DNA of 64,000 nt from Obelidium mucronatum (taxonomy: Eukaryota; Chytridiomycota; Chytridiomycetes; Chytridiales; Chytriomycetaceae): the NCBI GenBank assembly GCA_025765595.1, contig JAIVFH010000017.1:124001-188000 (forward strand), in the 5' to 3' direction. This document shows positions 10,216 to 24,478 of the stretch, piece after piece. The translations under genes and the position numbers were made by a program. The notes beneath the pieces are model-generated. The model was not told the DNA's origin. It searched no databases and saw only the letters and a program-made list of their open reading frames with translations. Within the stretch, counting starts at the first letter, position 1, and every line of letters starts with the position of its first letter.

Positions 10216-11019
10216 ATGATCGCCTCTGCTATCCTCTCCCTTCCTCCGCTGCCACTGTTGCTACTGCTCAAACTTTGAACTGCCCCAAGCCAAATGTGGT
10301 TCCCATCTACCGTTGCAATGCCCCAGGTGTCACCACCGCATCTGTTCAGATTGCCCAGAATCTTGGTGACCGTAGCTTGTATGTCGCCCCATCTACCGTG
10401 TCCATTTGCTACACTGACGATGCCATCAAGTTGAACTTCTTGAACACCAAGGAACCATACTACGCCGTTAACCCAGCTTACGGCCACAACGACAACATTT
10501 GGGAACAGACTGTTGCTGAGGCATTTATTGTCAACGTTCCAAGCTACGACGTTGACCCAACTACTTACCTTGAATTCGAGGTTTCCCCAACCAACCAGAC
10601 CTACTCTGCCTTCATCTACAACCCATCCAAGGTACTTCTTCAATGATCAATTGTTATTGCGACATAGTTCTAAATTGAAATTGCTATTCCAGGTTCGCAC
10701 TGCTGGAACTCCATTCGACCACTTTTTTGTTGGTAGTCAGCCAATCGACTCCACCAACAGCTGCAAGGACGGCCGCTGCGCCCGTTTCAACGGAATCACT
10801 GCCGCTACCACCACCAACAAGGCCCAAAAGACATGGACCTCCGACGTTTCCCTCCCATTGGCCCTCTTCAACGTGAACCGTCCAGCTGGAACCATCTGGA
10901 GAGCCAACTTCTTCAGAACCACCTTTGACGGCAAGGACCAAACCTACGGTGCCTGGAACGCTCCTAATGTTATCAGCTTCCACCAAGTTCCATGCTTTGG
11001 AACTCTCCAATTCTTTTGA
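10216..11019 (+). pseudogene. Second CBM9-like copy with a 1-nt deletion in the signal peptide
   Basis: Aligned with 8527-9331. Exon 1 would be 10216-10631 and exon 2 10693-11019, with the intron differing at one base of about 61. After the start codon and eight matching codons, one base is missing around 10246, so the frame closes after 20 codons in place of the signal peptide. Downstream of the lesion the frame stays open to the normal stop (TGA 11017-11019) with nearly the same protein. Either a very recent pseudogene or a consensus error. It could not be secreted as read. Confidence 0.7.
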
Positions 11020-11137
11020 GAAAAAAACAACAGTTTCTTTCAAAGTACTGAAAACAATACTTTAAAAAGTTTTTAAGTACAAGTTTATGATTTAATTTGA
11101 AATAAAGCTATTACTCTTTCTATTGGTTTTTTTTTTT

Positions 11138-11141
<4 letters not shown>

Positions 11142-11169
<28 letters not shown>
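11142..11169. repeat. Poly-G run (28 G)
   Basis: Twenty-eight G in a row, after a T-run, 120 bases past the stop of the second CBM9-like copy. Such a run can form G-quadruplex structures and is prone to slippage and sequencing error. Confidence 0.9.
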
Positions 11170-11391
11170 ATGATGATTGTTTGACTTGAAAAGAGCGACG
11201 TGGAAGTTTGACCATGACACGTCAACTGTAACCAAAAAAAAAGAAAGAAAGTGACCTTGGAACTCATCAGGAATCAAAACGTTACACTCTGGTGAAAGAA
11301 AATCATGCGAAAGGAATATCTGGGTCCAAAGCATCGATACCGAAGATGCGTGTACAGTTGTGGAAGGCATGATGGTTTGGCAACTTCAACA

Positions 11392-11899
11392 ATGTCCAAA
11401 CAACTCGAACTTGTCTATTCTACACTGAGGAACTCTCTTTTGGCAGCGAGTCAGTCAAATTCTTTTGATGTTGATAAGGAGTATGTGTACCTTTAGTTTT
11501 TTTTCCGGTTTGGAAACTTGTTTGGAAGCAACAGTTCTCACTGTTTTCTTTATAAGGAATGTTGCAAATTTACCAAAGTCCAAGAAGGAAAGCATGTCAG
11601 CCACACCATGTACGGCAATTATGCGACTGATTCCCGCATCGCCAAAGTCACCTTACTCCCAGAAAACAGCCGAAGATGATGAATTGCTGTTTATTCAGCC
11701 GTTCAGTGAACACGAATTTGTTGATTTGGATGCGATATCAGGATGTTGGGACACGGTAATGAAGTTCGAACCGTATGAGGACGGAAGAGAAGCCAACTGG
11801 TTTTCCTATCAGGATTCGGACGATGGAGACATTTGCCAGGAGGGCTGGTATGTGGTGGGACATGCAGCGAAGGGACAGTTGTTCTTGGATGTGCTGTGA
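11392..11899 (+). CDS. Hypothetical protein
   Basis: Two exons (11392-11480, 11557-11899), 143 aa, intron GTATGT..TATAAG of 76 nt in phase 2. I do not recognise it. Visible: a helical N-terminus (MSKQLELVYSTLRNSLL), a basic Ser/Pro-rich middle, and an acidic aromatic C-terminal half (DLDAISGCWDTVMKFEPYED, WFSYQDSDDGDICQEGWYVV). No signal peptide or membrane segment. An ATG 87 bases upstream is in frame, but I chose the ATG nearer the conserved-looking helix. The end is 75 bases before the next gene in the same direction. Confidence 0.5.
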
Positions 11900-11974
11900 T
11901 GAGTTTTGAGATGGAAATGCCAAGTCGCTCGCTCACAACAAATAAACTGTGAAAAACAACCAACTTGTTTGTGC

Positions 11975-14900
11975 ATGTCACCGCCACAGTCGCCGACCTT
12001 GTCCGCGCACCAATTAGAAGCGGCGGCTGAATACGAAGACGGCGTTGCGTTCCTCGAGTCGCCGGCGGAAGGGGACTCTGACGTGGTGTTCTGGGAGTCG
12101 CCGGTGGCCAGCGAAGACGGCCGGTCGCTGCAGGGCGAAGTGCCGGAGATTGCGCTGGACTGGTTTGCGGAGACGGAGGCGGCGGCGGGCGGCGGCGGCG
12201 GCGGCAACTCGAGCGGCAACTTGAACGCCAGCGCCAACACCGACACCAACGGCAGCAGCGCCAGACACAACGCGGCGCGCGCCGTGTCGCGGCTTGCGTT
12301 CCTCGCGCGGCTCGACGCGCTGCGCAGCGAGGCGGGCGGCGGCGCGGCGCGCGGCGCGTTCGTGGCCGTGGCGCCCGAGGCCGGCGGCGGCGGCGGCGGC
12401 GGCGGCAGCGGCTTCACGGTGCTGCGCCACCGGCAGCTGAAGGACCTCGTGTTCGACCAGGCCGCGCCGCTGCCGCCGCCGCCGCCGCCCGAGGACCCGC
12501 CGCCGCCGCGCTTCGCCTTCATCCGCCGCGCGTCAGAGGCCGCCGCCGCGAAAGACGCGCCGACTGTGTTCAAGGATCTGCTGTCGAAGACGGCGATCCG
12601 GGGCTCGTCGCTCGGCCAGCGACGCTCGTTCAACGCTGACCAGCCACAAGTGTCTCCTTCGTTAAAGTCTGGATCTCAGCCTTTACTGAACTTGCCAACT
12701 GCTCCAGCCTCCGTTGGCGGCAGTAACGCGGATGGCTCAAAGTTCAGAGTCTTGCGTGCAACAAAAGGAGCGAGTCTTGAGACGTTTCCAAATCCGTCAT
12801 TGACTACTATGGATCTTCAACCAATGAATCCCGCATCTGCGAGAGCTACTGTTTTACCTGACCATTATGGCCTTTCTATTTCGCCATCTCAATCGCCGAG
12901 TCAAATACTAGAGACGTCCTTACGTGCTCACAATGTGTCGTTGCCAAATACGCTCATGCCACCAGACCCATCTTTTTCTGCACCCGCCCAATCCAGTAAT
13001 GATTCGAAACGACCATTACCAGTTGCCTCCTCATCCTCAGAATACATACTTGTCACCAGCCCTCCCCCGAGACGAGCTCCCCCACCTCCGCAACGTTCGG
13101 TCCCAGGATTTTCAGCAGATTCAACTTCATCTGCTCTTGCCCCAGGAGAACGAATATTCATCGCAAGTCCGTCACCAAGACCTGCACCACCTCCACCAAT
13201 AGACCAACCTGCATTTGGTCCACCTCCTGGATCCCCTCAACATTCTTTCTCCACCGTTTCTCCAGTGAACTCTATCAAACCGTTTGGAATTCGTTCAGTT
13301 CAACTCGCTGAAAAGACCTCCTTTAAATTATTGAGGACACATAAAAAGAAGGACGAAGACAACGTCGAATTGTCACCTGTTTCTGCCACTCTGGATCCTT
13401 CGGTTAGCATTTTAAACAGCAGTGGCTTTTCATTGCCTTCATCTCCTGTTCATAGTCGACAAACTCATCATCAGGAGATTACGAACGTTTTACCTGTCCT
13501 TCCACCTCAATCTGCAGCACCTCCTCTTCCTGCTATTCCACCGCCGATCGAAACCATCAGTTTAGCACACAACAATATTAATGAAAAAGGCCATCAAATC
13601 GATTCAGCCGGTGTTTCACCGCCGCTTTCGAATACTGTTGATCTCAACGCTATCAATGATTCTAAAGTAAAACCACTGACAAGGAAGCCGCCCCCACCTC
13701 CACCGATTCGTGTACAGCAGCAACAGCAAGCGACGCAGCCGGATTTCTTTATAAAAAAGTTTATTCTTGCGAAAATGTGCATTGAGGGAAGTGAAAAATA
13801 TGCAGTGAGCGAGGAAGAAGCGCAACTTTGGAAGGAGGAAGGGCTTAGATACCTTCACGAATTGAAGGCGTCTAATATGCCTGAAACTCAGTATTATTTA
13901 GGGATGTGTTATGCCAAGGACGGGAATTGTGAGTTTTATATTCTTTGTTTTTCATGGTAGTCATGACTGACATAAAAACAGACAACCAGGCTTTCCCTGC
14001 TTATAAGGCGGCAGCCGTAGCAACTTTTACAGAAGCCTATTATGCTGTCGCTGTTTGTTTTGAACATGGACTGGGGACATCTGTTTCGTTGAATGAAGCC
14101 AAGTTCTACTATGAAGAAGGGGCAAAAGAGAACCATCTGCTGTCAATGCATAGAATGGCAGTGGCTCTCCTCAACGGCGATCTGGGATGGAAGGTTGATA
14201 TTGTTGAAGGTCTCGATTGGCTGCACAAGTGTGCTGATTGTGAGTGTTTCCTTGAGGTTTTGCTCTCGACGCTGACAAGGTCCATCTCTTTTTTGCTTTG
14301 TTTTTGATTTCAAGACCCGCAACAAGATAGCACCAAGTCGCTTGCTCTCTATCAGCTTTCTTTCATTTATGAACATGGGTTTCCAAATCGACTTGTTATT
14401 CCAAGCGTTATTTTGGCCAACAAGTATATTTTGGAAGCCGTCAATAACCAACATGTTGGTGCAATGACTCGCCTTGCCGCGGCCTATGAATCCGGATCTC
14501 CAGCTTTGGGAATTTCTAGAGACATGATCAAAGCTACTGAATTGTATATAGAAGCTGCAGCCCTGGGCGATCCTGAAGCAATGTTCATACTTGCAGAGTA
14601 TTACCTGACAGGGGTCACAATAATGGATTGTGGATGCTCATTGGATGCTCAACACGCCACCAGCAGTTCTGCAAGTAATTCGCTGATGATCAGCCCGTCA
14701 GCAGAAGAACTCATTGATACATGGGCGCTTCCCGGCCTGGAAAGCCATTCCATCCCGACACCGCCAAACAGTCCCCCAGCAACACTATTTCATTTAGAAG
14801 AACCTATGCAAACCACCACCCAAAAGCCACATGATGGACCCTGTGCATTCCGATGCCTGATTCCCCAATCAATCGAAGACGCATACGCATTGCTAGAAAA

Positions 14901-15480
14901 ACTCGCCAACCCGCCTCCAGCAGCAGCAGCAGCAACAAGCGAAACCGACAACGGCAAGCTTCTCCCCATTGGACCCAACACGGTCACTATCCCAGGCAAC
15001 AGTATGGCCGCAACCGCCCAGAGGAACGCGCAGCTCCAAAGCGACGCCAAATTCGGGCTTGGCTTTCTGTGCGAGTACGGACTGGATCCGACGAAGCCTG
15101 GGGTTGTTGATGTGGAGCGGGCGGAGCAGTATTACCGCGAGTCCAAAAATATTCTCGCGAACCAGAAGCTGAGTGAGCTGCAGAAGAAGCGTGATGATGC
15201 GGTGCCGCCGCCGCCGCCGCTGCCGCTGCCGCCGGCGGGTGGTGGGTTGGGCGCGGCGCATCCGGCGGCGGCGGCTGGCGGCGATGGGGTTCCGGCAGCG
15301 GGGGGTGGCGGCGGCGGCGACGCGGGACGGTTCTGGGTTGTGAAAGCGCGGCGTGAGAAGAAGCCGGATGATGCGGCTGTGGCGTTCCAGAACAGACTGG
15401 CGGTGGCTGGGATGGTCAACAGTACGAGCAGCAGCTCGCCAAAGAACAGGGGCGATGAGGAAAAGTGTGCAATCATGTAA
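11975..15480 (+). CDS. Skt5/Chs4-like chitin synthase activator with Sel1 repeats and CaaX end
   Basis: Three exons (11975-13928, 13982-14239, 14315-15480), 1125 aa. The first 580 residues are low complexity: Gly and Ala runs, Pro-rich SPPPRRAPPPP-type motifs and Ser. From about residue 590 come Sel1-type helical repeats (FIKKFILAKMCIEGSEKYAV, ETQYYLGMCYAKDGN, AYYAVAVCFEHGLGTS, SLALYQLSFIYEHGF, GAMTRLAAAYESGS, PEAMFILAEYYLTGV). The C-terminus is K-CAIM, a CaaX box predicted to be farnesylated (Met at X). This matches fungal Skt5/Chs4, which is farnesylated and brings chitin synthase to the plasma membrane. The long Pro-rich front and the Gly/Pro insert near 15200-15320 are unusual. Both introns are phase 1; the second ends in CAAG. 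Confidence 0.8.
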
Positions 15481-15564
15481 AAAACAAGTTGGGGGGAAAC
15501 AGTAATGAGAATATACGGCAGAAGTAATTAAAAACATACAGTATATATATTCATTGAAAATAAA

Positions 15565-17609
15565 ATGGTTGCCAAACGAAAACGGACAACATCGAACAAC
15601 GAACACCTCCCCCAGAGGAAAACAGTAAAGACGGCGACAACACAACCACCAAGAGAAGTAGAGCTAGAAGAGCAAGAGTTGAGGGACCCGCTTGAGAACG
15701 TGGATGGTATACAAGTTTTTTGTGTGTGTCAAAAAACGCTTCCTGACACGAAAGCAAACGCATCGCTCAGAATCGATTCGACAAGCGAGACTTTCTATCC
15801 AAGCCAGGCTTTGTGGAAAAGTGCTTCCACTGGAAACTCCTGGTCTTGATGACGCGATTGAGTGAGTTGGAGGCTGTTCAGACAATAGGGGGGGCAAACT
15901 GGAACTTGAATCTAAAAACTCAGCAAAACAAAATAGAAAGCTCAGCGATCTAGCAAACAACTCTATTATAAAGAGTGAGAGCAATTCGGTGCTTTTGATT
16001 GGTCCTCGCAGCTCTGGAAAGACCATGGTTAACTATCCCAAATAACATGTCCGAACTTGGAAAAACTCAACACACAAAACTATCACATATACACACGAAA
16101 AAACAAAGGTGATCCGGAAGGCCCTCGACAAGTTTCCTGCCGACAAATTCGTAACCGTTTGGCTCGATGGTACATTCCAAACGTCTGATCAATTGGCTGT
16201 GAAGGAGATTGTCCGACAGCTTCAAATGGAAACGCAGATCGAGTGCGCTAAGCCTGTTTGTACACTTTTCTCCTCTTTTTCCCCATCCAAAATCACACCG
16301 TAACCTTTTTTTTTTTGGAAACCCCTCAACTTAAAAAGACAAACGTGAACGAATGTCTCAATTTCGTCATTGACACACTCAACTCTGGATCAAAAGAGAA
16401 TATCCCCGTCGTCTTTATACTAGAAGAATTTGACTTGTTTGCTTTACACCCAAAACAATCCTTGTTGTACACATTGTTTGATATTGCTCAAACATGTGTC
16501 AACCCTGTCTTTGTCATTGGTGCATCTCAACGCCAAGTGAGCAGTTTTTTTTGGTTTTTGAATCAGTTGTTGAAATTGGTCAAAAAAAAAAAACAGGATT
16601 GTATAGAACTCCTCGAAAAGCGAGTCAAATCGCGTTTCTCACACCGCGTCATTTTCACATACCCACCCAAAAACGTCCAGGAAATGACGCAGATGGTTCG
16701 AAATGCAATCACCCTTTCACCATCGTCATCATCATCATCAACATCGTCATCATCAAAAAACGACTCGGTATCACCGCCGGAAATCACGAATGAATCGTAT
16801 CGCCGCGTTTTCAACGAACGAGTCCAGCAAATTTTGGGGAGCGATAGCTTCAAGGAAATTGCGCAAGGGATTTTGTATGGAACCGCGAATATTCGGGAAA
16901 TGTATAATGTCTTTGTGAGTCGCTCTTTGATTTTTTTTTTTTTTGAAAGATGGCTCATCACGTTCTTAGACTGCCCAACTCATGTCACTGTCTGCTAGTC
17001 AACCGTACTTTAGTATGGATGGGTTTCAAATCGCTTGTGCTTCACAGTTACTCGATCCGATGCCGGATATGTTTAATGGTATACCTTTTTCTTTTGTTTG
17101 TTGGGACCAATTAATACCGCCGAAAAAAAAAACAGCCATCTCACCGCTTGAGCAAATTCTTCTTGTAGCTGTTAAACAATGCGTGGATCGCCATTTCGTT
17201 CCCTTCAATTTTGAAATTGTGTATGAATACTTCCAAGAGTTTCGACGACAGTCGGATAAAATGGCGCAATGGCTCTACAAGAAGGATGTTGTATTTAAGG
17301 TCTGCATGGTCTTATTTTATTTCGTTTTTTTATTCTTATTATTTTTTTTAACCCCCCCTTTTTTTTATTGGCAGGCCTTTGAGAGTCTTCAAGGAATGAT
17401 GCTTATTGCTCCCATCAATGGAACCGGAAACCGATGTCCGAAAATGCACAAAATGTTTAAAGTAAATCTGTCAGTGAATGATATCTGCGCCTTGGTTGCG
17501 GGCTCTGAAGATTGTCCTGATGATGTAAAGAAATGGTTTGTCGTTTTCTTTTTTTTGGAATCTTTGTTCTCGTTTCAAATCTAACTTCAACTGCAGGTGT
17601 ATGTCATGA
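15565..17609 (+). CDS. ORC4: Origin recognition complex subunit 4
   Basis: Ten exons (15565-15706, 15771-15861, 15946-16027, 16109-16255, 16339-16536, 16597-16914, 16970-17078, 17136-17299, 17375-17535, 17597-17609), 474 aa. Residues 1-45 are basic and disordered. The AAA+ core has SNSVLLIGPRSSGKTM (Walker A), VVFILEEFDLFA (Walker B with an EEFD variant), PVFVIGASQRQ (sensor 1) and LLEKRVKSRFSHRVIFTYPP, the ORC4 arginine-rich hallmark. The C-terminal winged-helix part has VYEYFQEFRRQSDKM and DDVKKWCMS. ORC4 is part of the complex that marks replication origins. Many introns are rich in A or T and two end in AAAG. The last exon holds only the final four codons. It converges on the exportin gene, 236 bases away. 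Confidence 0.85.
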
Positions 17610-17845
17610 GAGAGTCAAGAAAATAAAAGAGAACCTTTTTTGTATCCACATAAACCAATGGTATAATAATATTAAATCCAAACGAAAACTCCCTAAATCC
17701 AAAATGAAGAACACACAAAACATATAAAAAGAAAGAAAAAAATAACCTAACAAAAATATAAGAGGTTGTGCCCAATCTACTGCGAACGGCAACTCCTTTT
17801 AAACACGACAGCCAACCAAGTTTTCCCTCCCTCATCATAATATCG

Positions 17846-20800
17846 TTACCGAACGAAAGATTTCTAAGGCAGACGAGGGTGATTAATAAACAAAACCACG
17901 CAGTAAGAATAAAAAACAATAATAACAAACCTTCAAAGCCGTTTGCAATTCCCGCGTCGTCAACTCCACAATCGCCACCTCAAACTTCCTCACAGTCCCT
18001 TCATCCCACCCAAACTGTCTAACACAAACTTCCTCCAACACCTTCAAATACTCAACCCCCTGAATAATCAAAATCGTCTTGTGCAGATTGGCGATTTCAA
18101 AAACAACCAAATGCGCAGCACCATCCGCGATATTGAATTTCGGATTCCGTGGGATTTCAAACAACAACGGCGTTATACTATTGTAAATGAATTGCGAAAA
18201 CTGTGGAACGGGCGTGAGACCTCCCAACCCGATTGCAATCACTTCTTTCCCGCCCGTGCCGGATACTTTCTTGTCGGTTCTGGATTGGGGCGGGACGAGT
18301 GGTGTTGCGGTGGCGCCTTTCCATTTATTCACGTTTTCCAAGAGCGGGGAGTGCGAAAGGCCGTTGATTACGGTTGTGGATGGGTTTTGGGGTGGTAGGG
18401 ACGTGCCGTTGGGTTTACACAGTGGATTTGAGGCTTCACTGCCCCATCCGGCAACCATTTTCGATAATAATGATAGTGCCAGCTTTTGAGATGTGGGATC
18501 GCTGGGATCGTTTGCGCATAGAAGAGTGTGTTGTAGGATTGTCGTCAAATGTGGCATGTTGGCTTTTTTTAAGAAGAAGACAAAGTCAATAACCAAATCA
18601 AATGAACATGAAAGAGAAAGAAACTCACTTGGACTAACGAGCACTTCAGACAAAGTGTGCACAAATACGTTATTCATCAAGTTAAAGTACGACCGCCTGA
18701 GGTCATTCATTTCATTGAGTTCGTCAAAACCAGACACTGATTGATTCAAAAAGTAGAAGATTCGTTCAACCAACGGAGCGAATATCTCGTTCAAAATAGT
18801 GCTGAACGAAGACTATCATATACAAGAACAGTTGAGTCGAGGCGAAAGAATTAGACATAAAAGCGAAAAAAATACCTTGAATTTATGCATCAATAAATCA
18901 ACGGAAGGCAAAAAGTTTGCAAGTTCTTTCGTTGTGCACTGAGAAAACAATCCGGCTGAAATCAGAGGCTGAAAGAAGGGCAATATTTCTGCACCAACGC
19001 AACCAATTAGGCGTTGGAATGCGAAACGAGCCTGGGTAACAGAATTCAAAGTTTACAATCACTCACAAGATTGACGAATGAAGCAAAAAAATGTCATACC
19101 GCATCTCGAATAATGTCAAATGCATTCAACCTCTGCAGCACCATAATAATTCGATGTAATGCTTGCTTGAAAACATTTGCCCATAATGGTGACGACACAA
19201 CCGTTCGGGTTGTACTGTCAAAGTCAGGGAAACCTTTCCCCACACTTCCCACCGCAGTAATAAGTTGCCTTAAATAGTTTGTAACCGCCAAATTGTCAGG
19301 GGTGTCCAATTTATACACTTCTTTGTCGAGGATTTCTTGCATAGATGTCATCAAAGGTGTCAGCACATACTGAAGATAAAAACAACAAGTAAGAATCAGG
19401 TGCAATTAGAAAAGAGATAATAGACCTCACCTGCAGTAATTGTTCCTGTTTTGATGCATCGCTATCCAAGGAAATCAAAAACCCAACAGCCTCATAAACA
19501 TAGAGCTGATTTGCATAAATAGCAACTCCGGCTTTTTGCTTTACAGCGTTCGCCAACACTCCGGGTTGTTGCATTTGGGGTGGGGTGATATAAAGAATAT
19601 CCTAAACCAGTATTCAGCGAACAGAACGGAAGAAAAGAAAAACCAAGTACCTGAATCGCTTCCACCAGTTTACTTGCAAAAACCTTCAATTTATCCCGCA
19701 GCTCCTTTTGCTCCTTCACAAAACGCATGAAAAGGTAGTATACACGACTCCGAACAACAGAACTTGAGTTGTGCAATCCCCTAGTATCCACAAAGGCTTC
19801 AAGTATTTGAGGCAGATACTCAGGTTTCGTGTTATAGAAGATTGCAAATTTCACGGCATTTTCAAAAAAGACTACTGGGATCGATGGATGTGGATATGCC
19901 GATATGTCTGCAGCGTAGAGACGTAAGAATTCAATTTCAAAAAAGACTTCTACAGAAATTATACGAAACTGCTCTGCATCATCTTCACCAAAATAGTGCT
20001 CAACGCAGTGGGTGCACTTGTTTCCGGATCAATGTAAACGAACGGGCCTCGGTAAATAAAAAGCAAATGCAGAGCAAGTTCGGCTTCAGACCAACGAACT
20101 CGATCTTGCACTCGTTGACCACATTGATTTGCCATCAAGATGGCATCAAAGGTATTGGTCAAAACAGTGGAGAAGTGAGAAAAGAACATTTCGGCGTCAA
20201 TAGAAGAAATGACTTCCATCTTGCTTCGTAAAGTCTATTGGAATCTAAGTCAGAACTATTGGGTTGCAGTGGTCAAGAGAACAAGGAGAAAATCACCTGG
20301 CGCACTTGAAAGAAAAGTGCCTCGTCTTCTCCGCCTTCTCCGTCAAAGTCGTATTCCTCATCTTCATCGTATTGCATCTTTTTCACAATAACTCCCAACA
20401 TGCCAACCAAGCTCTCGTCAACAAAAACTGCTGCAGCCTCTTTAGATATCATCAAAGGATCACCAGTAGCACTGGGAACGTTTTCTAATGCTCCATCTCT
20501 TTTACAAACTTTGAGAATCTTCAAATACTCGTCCAGAAAGGGGAATGCCAAGGCAGATGTATCATCGTATTCACTCCGAAGGACACGAACTGCATGTGGA
20601 AGCATTAATTGCAAATGCTTCAGAATTCGAGACTTCAAAATCCCCGCTTCAGGGCTCGTAGCCAGTGCTTTCTGTTCAGCGATAGTCTGCCACAAGAGGC
20701 AAAGTTCCATTCCGACCAGATTAATAAACTTGCATCCCAAGTCTGAAAAATCTTCCCCATCTTCGTTTGAGGATGACTCCCCGTCAATCGGTCTTGCAGC

Positions 20801-21807
20801 AGCAATCAGATCCATGACTCGTGTGGTGGCTCCAAGCATGTCAAATACGGCAAGTTTATCGGGAACTAGCATTCCCTTGTCAACAATACCCATCAGACAA
20901 TTCAAAGCGCCAATGCGAATAGAGGAATTGCTGCCCAAGAATCCAAACAAGGCATCAATAAATCCAGAATTAGACAAAACTAATTGAACGGCATCGATCC
21001 AAGACGCATACAGCCCAATACACTTAAGGCAGAGAGCTGCTGTGTTTGTATCATTCGATTGAAGAGATTCGCTGAGGATTTGAAACCAGGATTGTACTAA
21101 AATCGCAGGGATTCCTTGCGCCCTCATGCTGTCCTTGATGAGAATATTTGCAGTATGGGTTTGCGGACTATACGACATTTCCCGTGACGCAATTTCGTCG
21201 TGGATGTTTGTGCAGAGATGGAGAAATGTTTGGACAAACACGGGTGTCCTTGGCAGCGAGAGAAAGTCGGTGAAGAAGGTTGGCCAATCCGGGGGACTGT
21301 TTGAAACTGGGTGGGGAATGTAATCGTTGCGCATGAGCAGCACCAGCACGTGAATGAACTTGTTTCTGAGGAAGTTTGCGGGTGAGATTGGCGTGTTTGT
21401 TGTGACTGACGTTGATACGACTGTGTAGACAGTAGAGCGAACGACCTGGCGGTCTTCAGGCGGCAGTTGGGTGTACCGCTGCGACACGAGCAGGTCTTCT
21501 AGCTGCTGCAGGGCGACGAAGCGGGCGTTGGGTTGACTGCAAAGACGATAGTTCAGAAAGAAGACAAAGAAGAAAGAGAAAAGAACAAAAAGAAAGAAAG
21601 AAAAGATAGACACCGCGCCGCATTCGCCGCCAGCAGCAGACACACGCGCCAGGCGTCGGCGGCCGCGCGCAGCTGCGCGCAGAAGGCGCTGGCCGCCGCA
21701 TGGGCGGGCGCGCCCGGGTCCAGCGCCGCCAGCATCGCCTGCTCGACCGTCGCCTCGTCAGCCTTCGACGGCAGCGCCGCGAGCGTGGCGAACGGCGGTG
21801 ACGTCAT
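17846..21807 (-). CDS. LOS1: tRNA exportin (Exportin-T/Los1)
   Basis: Ten exons (21807-21614, 21536-20297, 20234-19970, 19907-19651, 19601-19431, 19369-19100, 19031-18876, 18812-18629, 18562-17931, 17863-17846), 1128 aa. HEAT-repeat protein of the importin-beta family. Recognisable parts: the N-terminal repeats up to WPTFFTDFLSL, then NILIKDSMRAQGIPAILVQS, the segment CIGLYASWIDAVQ with IGALNCLMGIVDKGM, and DTRGLHNSSSVVRSRVYYLF, all typical of Exportin-T. It carries mature tRNAs out of the nucleus with RanGTP. The exon 3-4 junction uses a poor donor (GTTTCG, 19969) chosen because it restores the conserved YPHP stretch. The last exon is only six codons. An acidic insert (YDEDEEYDFDGEGGEDE) sits near residue 465. 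Confidence 0.85.
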
Positions 21808-21886
21808 TGCTTTCGTTTGGTGTTTATCAAAGAGAAATCGAAGAAATCAAAAAGAAAAAAATGCTGCTTTATTCTGCTCCACAGCA

Positions 21887-23084
<1,198 letters not shown>

Positions 23085-23884
23085 TTTCTCTTTATTTACT
23101 TTATCTACTTTAAAACAAACGAAGAACCTCCGAATAGATGTTTGAATCAGAGAGTGCGGGACTTTGGATCGCGACAGGTAACTAAACTGCGGCATCGGAT
23201 AGTATGGAATTTGGAAACCATTCATCCATCTAAACGCGTGGACTTACTATCAAACAGTGGCAGGCGCAATTGCTTCTCACGGGATCGGCTTTTTATTCCT
23301 TTGTCCAAATGTGGTTACGCGTATTCTTCTTTCGAAGGGAACCTACGAAAAGGCCCCCACCAAACCTCAACTGTCAAACAGAACAGTACCAAACTCTAAA
23401 TAAAACAACCAAACAGAATCCACGAATCTGGCGGCAGAAACAAGAACCCACATGATATAAGCCACGCTGCAAGAAGCCTCTACAGCTTCACGACAGACAT
23501 AATTCGTTCATACATTGACTTGCACCTACTGCTTGCATTTTCGTCATACACTTCCACCAGCCTAACTCTTCCTCATGCGTTCTACTCAACTCTGCTGATT
23601 TGGCTTGCTTATATCGTTCCCGTTCTTGGATCCGATGTGTTTTGGGAAGGTCGAAACTATCATACAGCAGTGTATTCTGCTGCGCGCCATTTAGTTTCTC
23701 TTCTCTCAATCACTGCGGTCTTTTATTATTCCGACTCTATTTTCGGGCTTGATCTTTTTTAAAGAGAAGGAGAAAGAGTGTGAAGCAAACTTAAACAATA
23801 AACAAACAGGTTTTATTTCATTGAGTTGCAGGCAAAAAAAAGGGGGGTGCAAAAAATGCAATTAAAAAGAATAACAAATTGAAT
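23085..23884. other. Intergenic region with one arm of the segmental duplication
   Basis: No gene is seen. From about 23653 to 23884 the sequence is repeated at about 28350-28583 with few changes, as the 3' flank of the duplicated secreted-protein gene. The part at 23085-23650 has no counterpart in the other copy. Confidence 0.6.
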
Positions 23885-24250
23885 TTAGTTCTCAACTTCC
23901 TCCAATTCTGGGGAACCGGATCCAACGGCGACAGCTGTCTTGGAGTTTGTTGTGGCACTCAACGCCAAATAAACATCTTGAAGAACTTTGAGAGACGCAG
24001 GCTCATTGCATGCCCCCAAGACACTTGAAATCGCTTGATTTGGCGTCGTTGCTGTGGCAGCAGCACTGATTGCGCCCTGAGCCAGCTTTCCGAGATTATC
24101 AATCAACTGGGGGTTTGAGAATACAGCAAGGCCATTTGCAATAACGTTGGTATCAATAGAGATAGACGCTTGAGCATTCAGACTGCCAGTGACTTGAGTC
24201 AAAACCTTAATCAATTCGCTGGCTCCTTGAACCACTTCTGTGTTGGATAG

Positions 24251-24478
24251 TGTTGTGTCTGGACGCGTCGCCGAACCCGCGGCACCGCCGCGGCCTCGGG
24301 CTTACTAACCCTAGGCTTACTATTCTCCCCACTCGGCCGCGTACACCGCAGCCCCATCTATTGTATATATTGCATCCTATTTATATATCACGTGACATTA
24401 TTATCCAATAAACTGTCAAGGTTCCAAAGGACTCGTTTGCACCCTTGACGCCGCCCCCGCATGAGCGGGGACACATCA
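24251..24478 (+). repeat. 5' LTR of the retrotransposon
   Basis: 228 bp, starts TGTTGTGTCTGG and ends GGGGACACATCA. Contains a G+C-rich inverted segment (CCGCGGCACCGCCGCGG area), TATATATTGCATCC and AATAAA (CCAATAAACTG). Confidence 0.85.

Noticed and set aside
12014..12430. Antisense Ala/Arg-rich open frame
   Set aside because: Shadow of the G+C-rich front of the SKT5-like gene.
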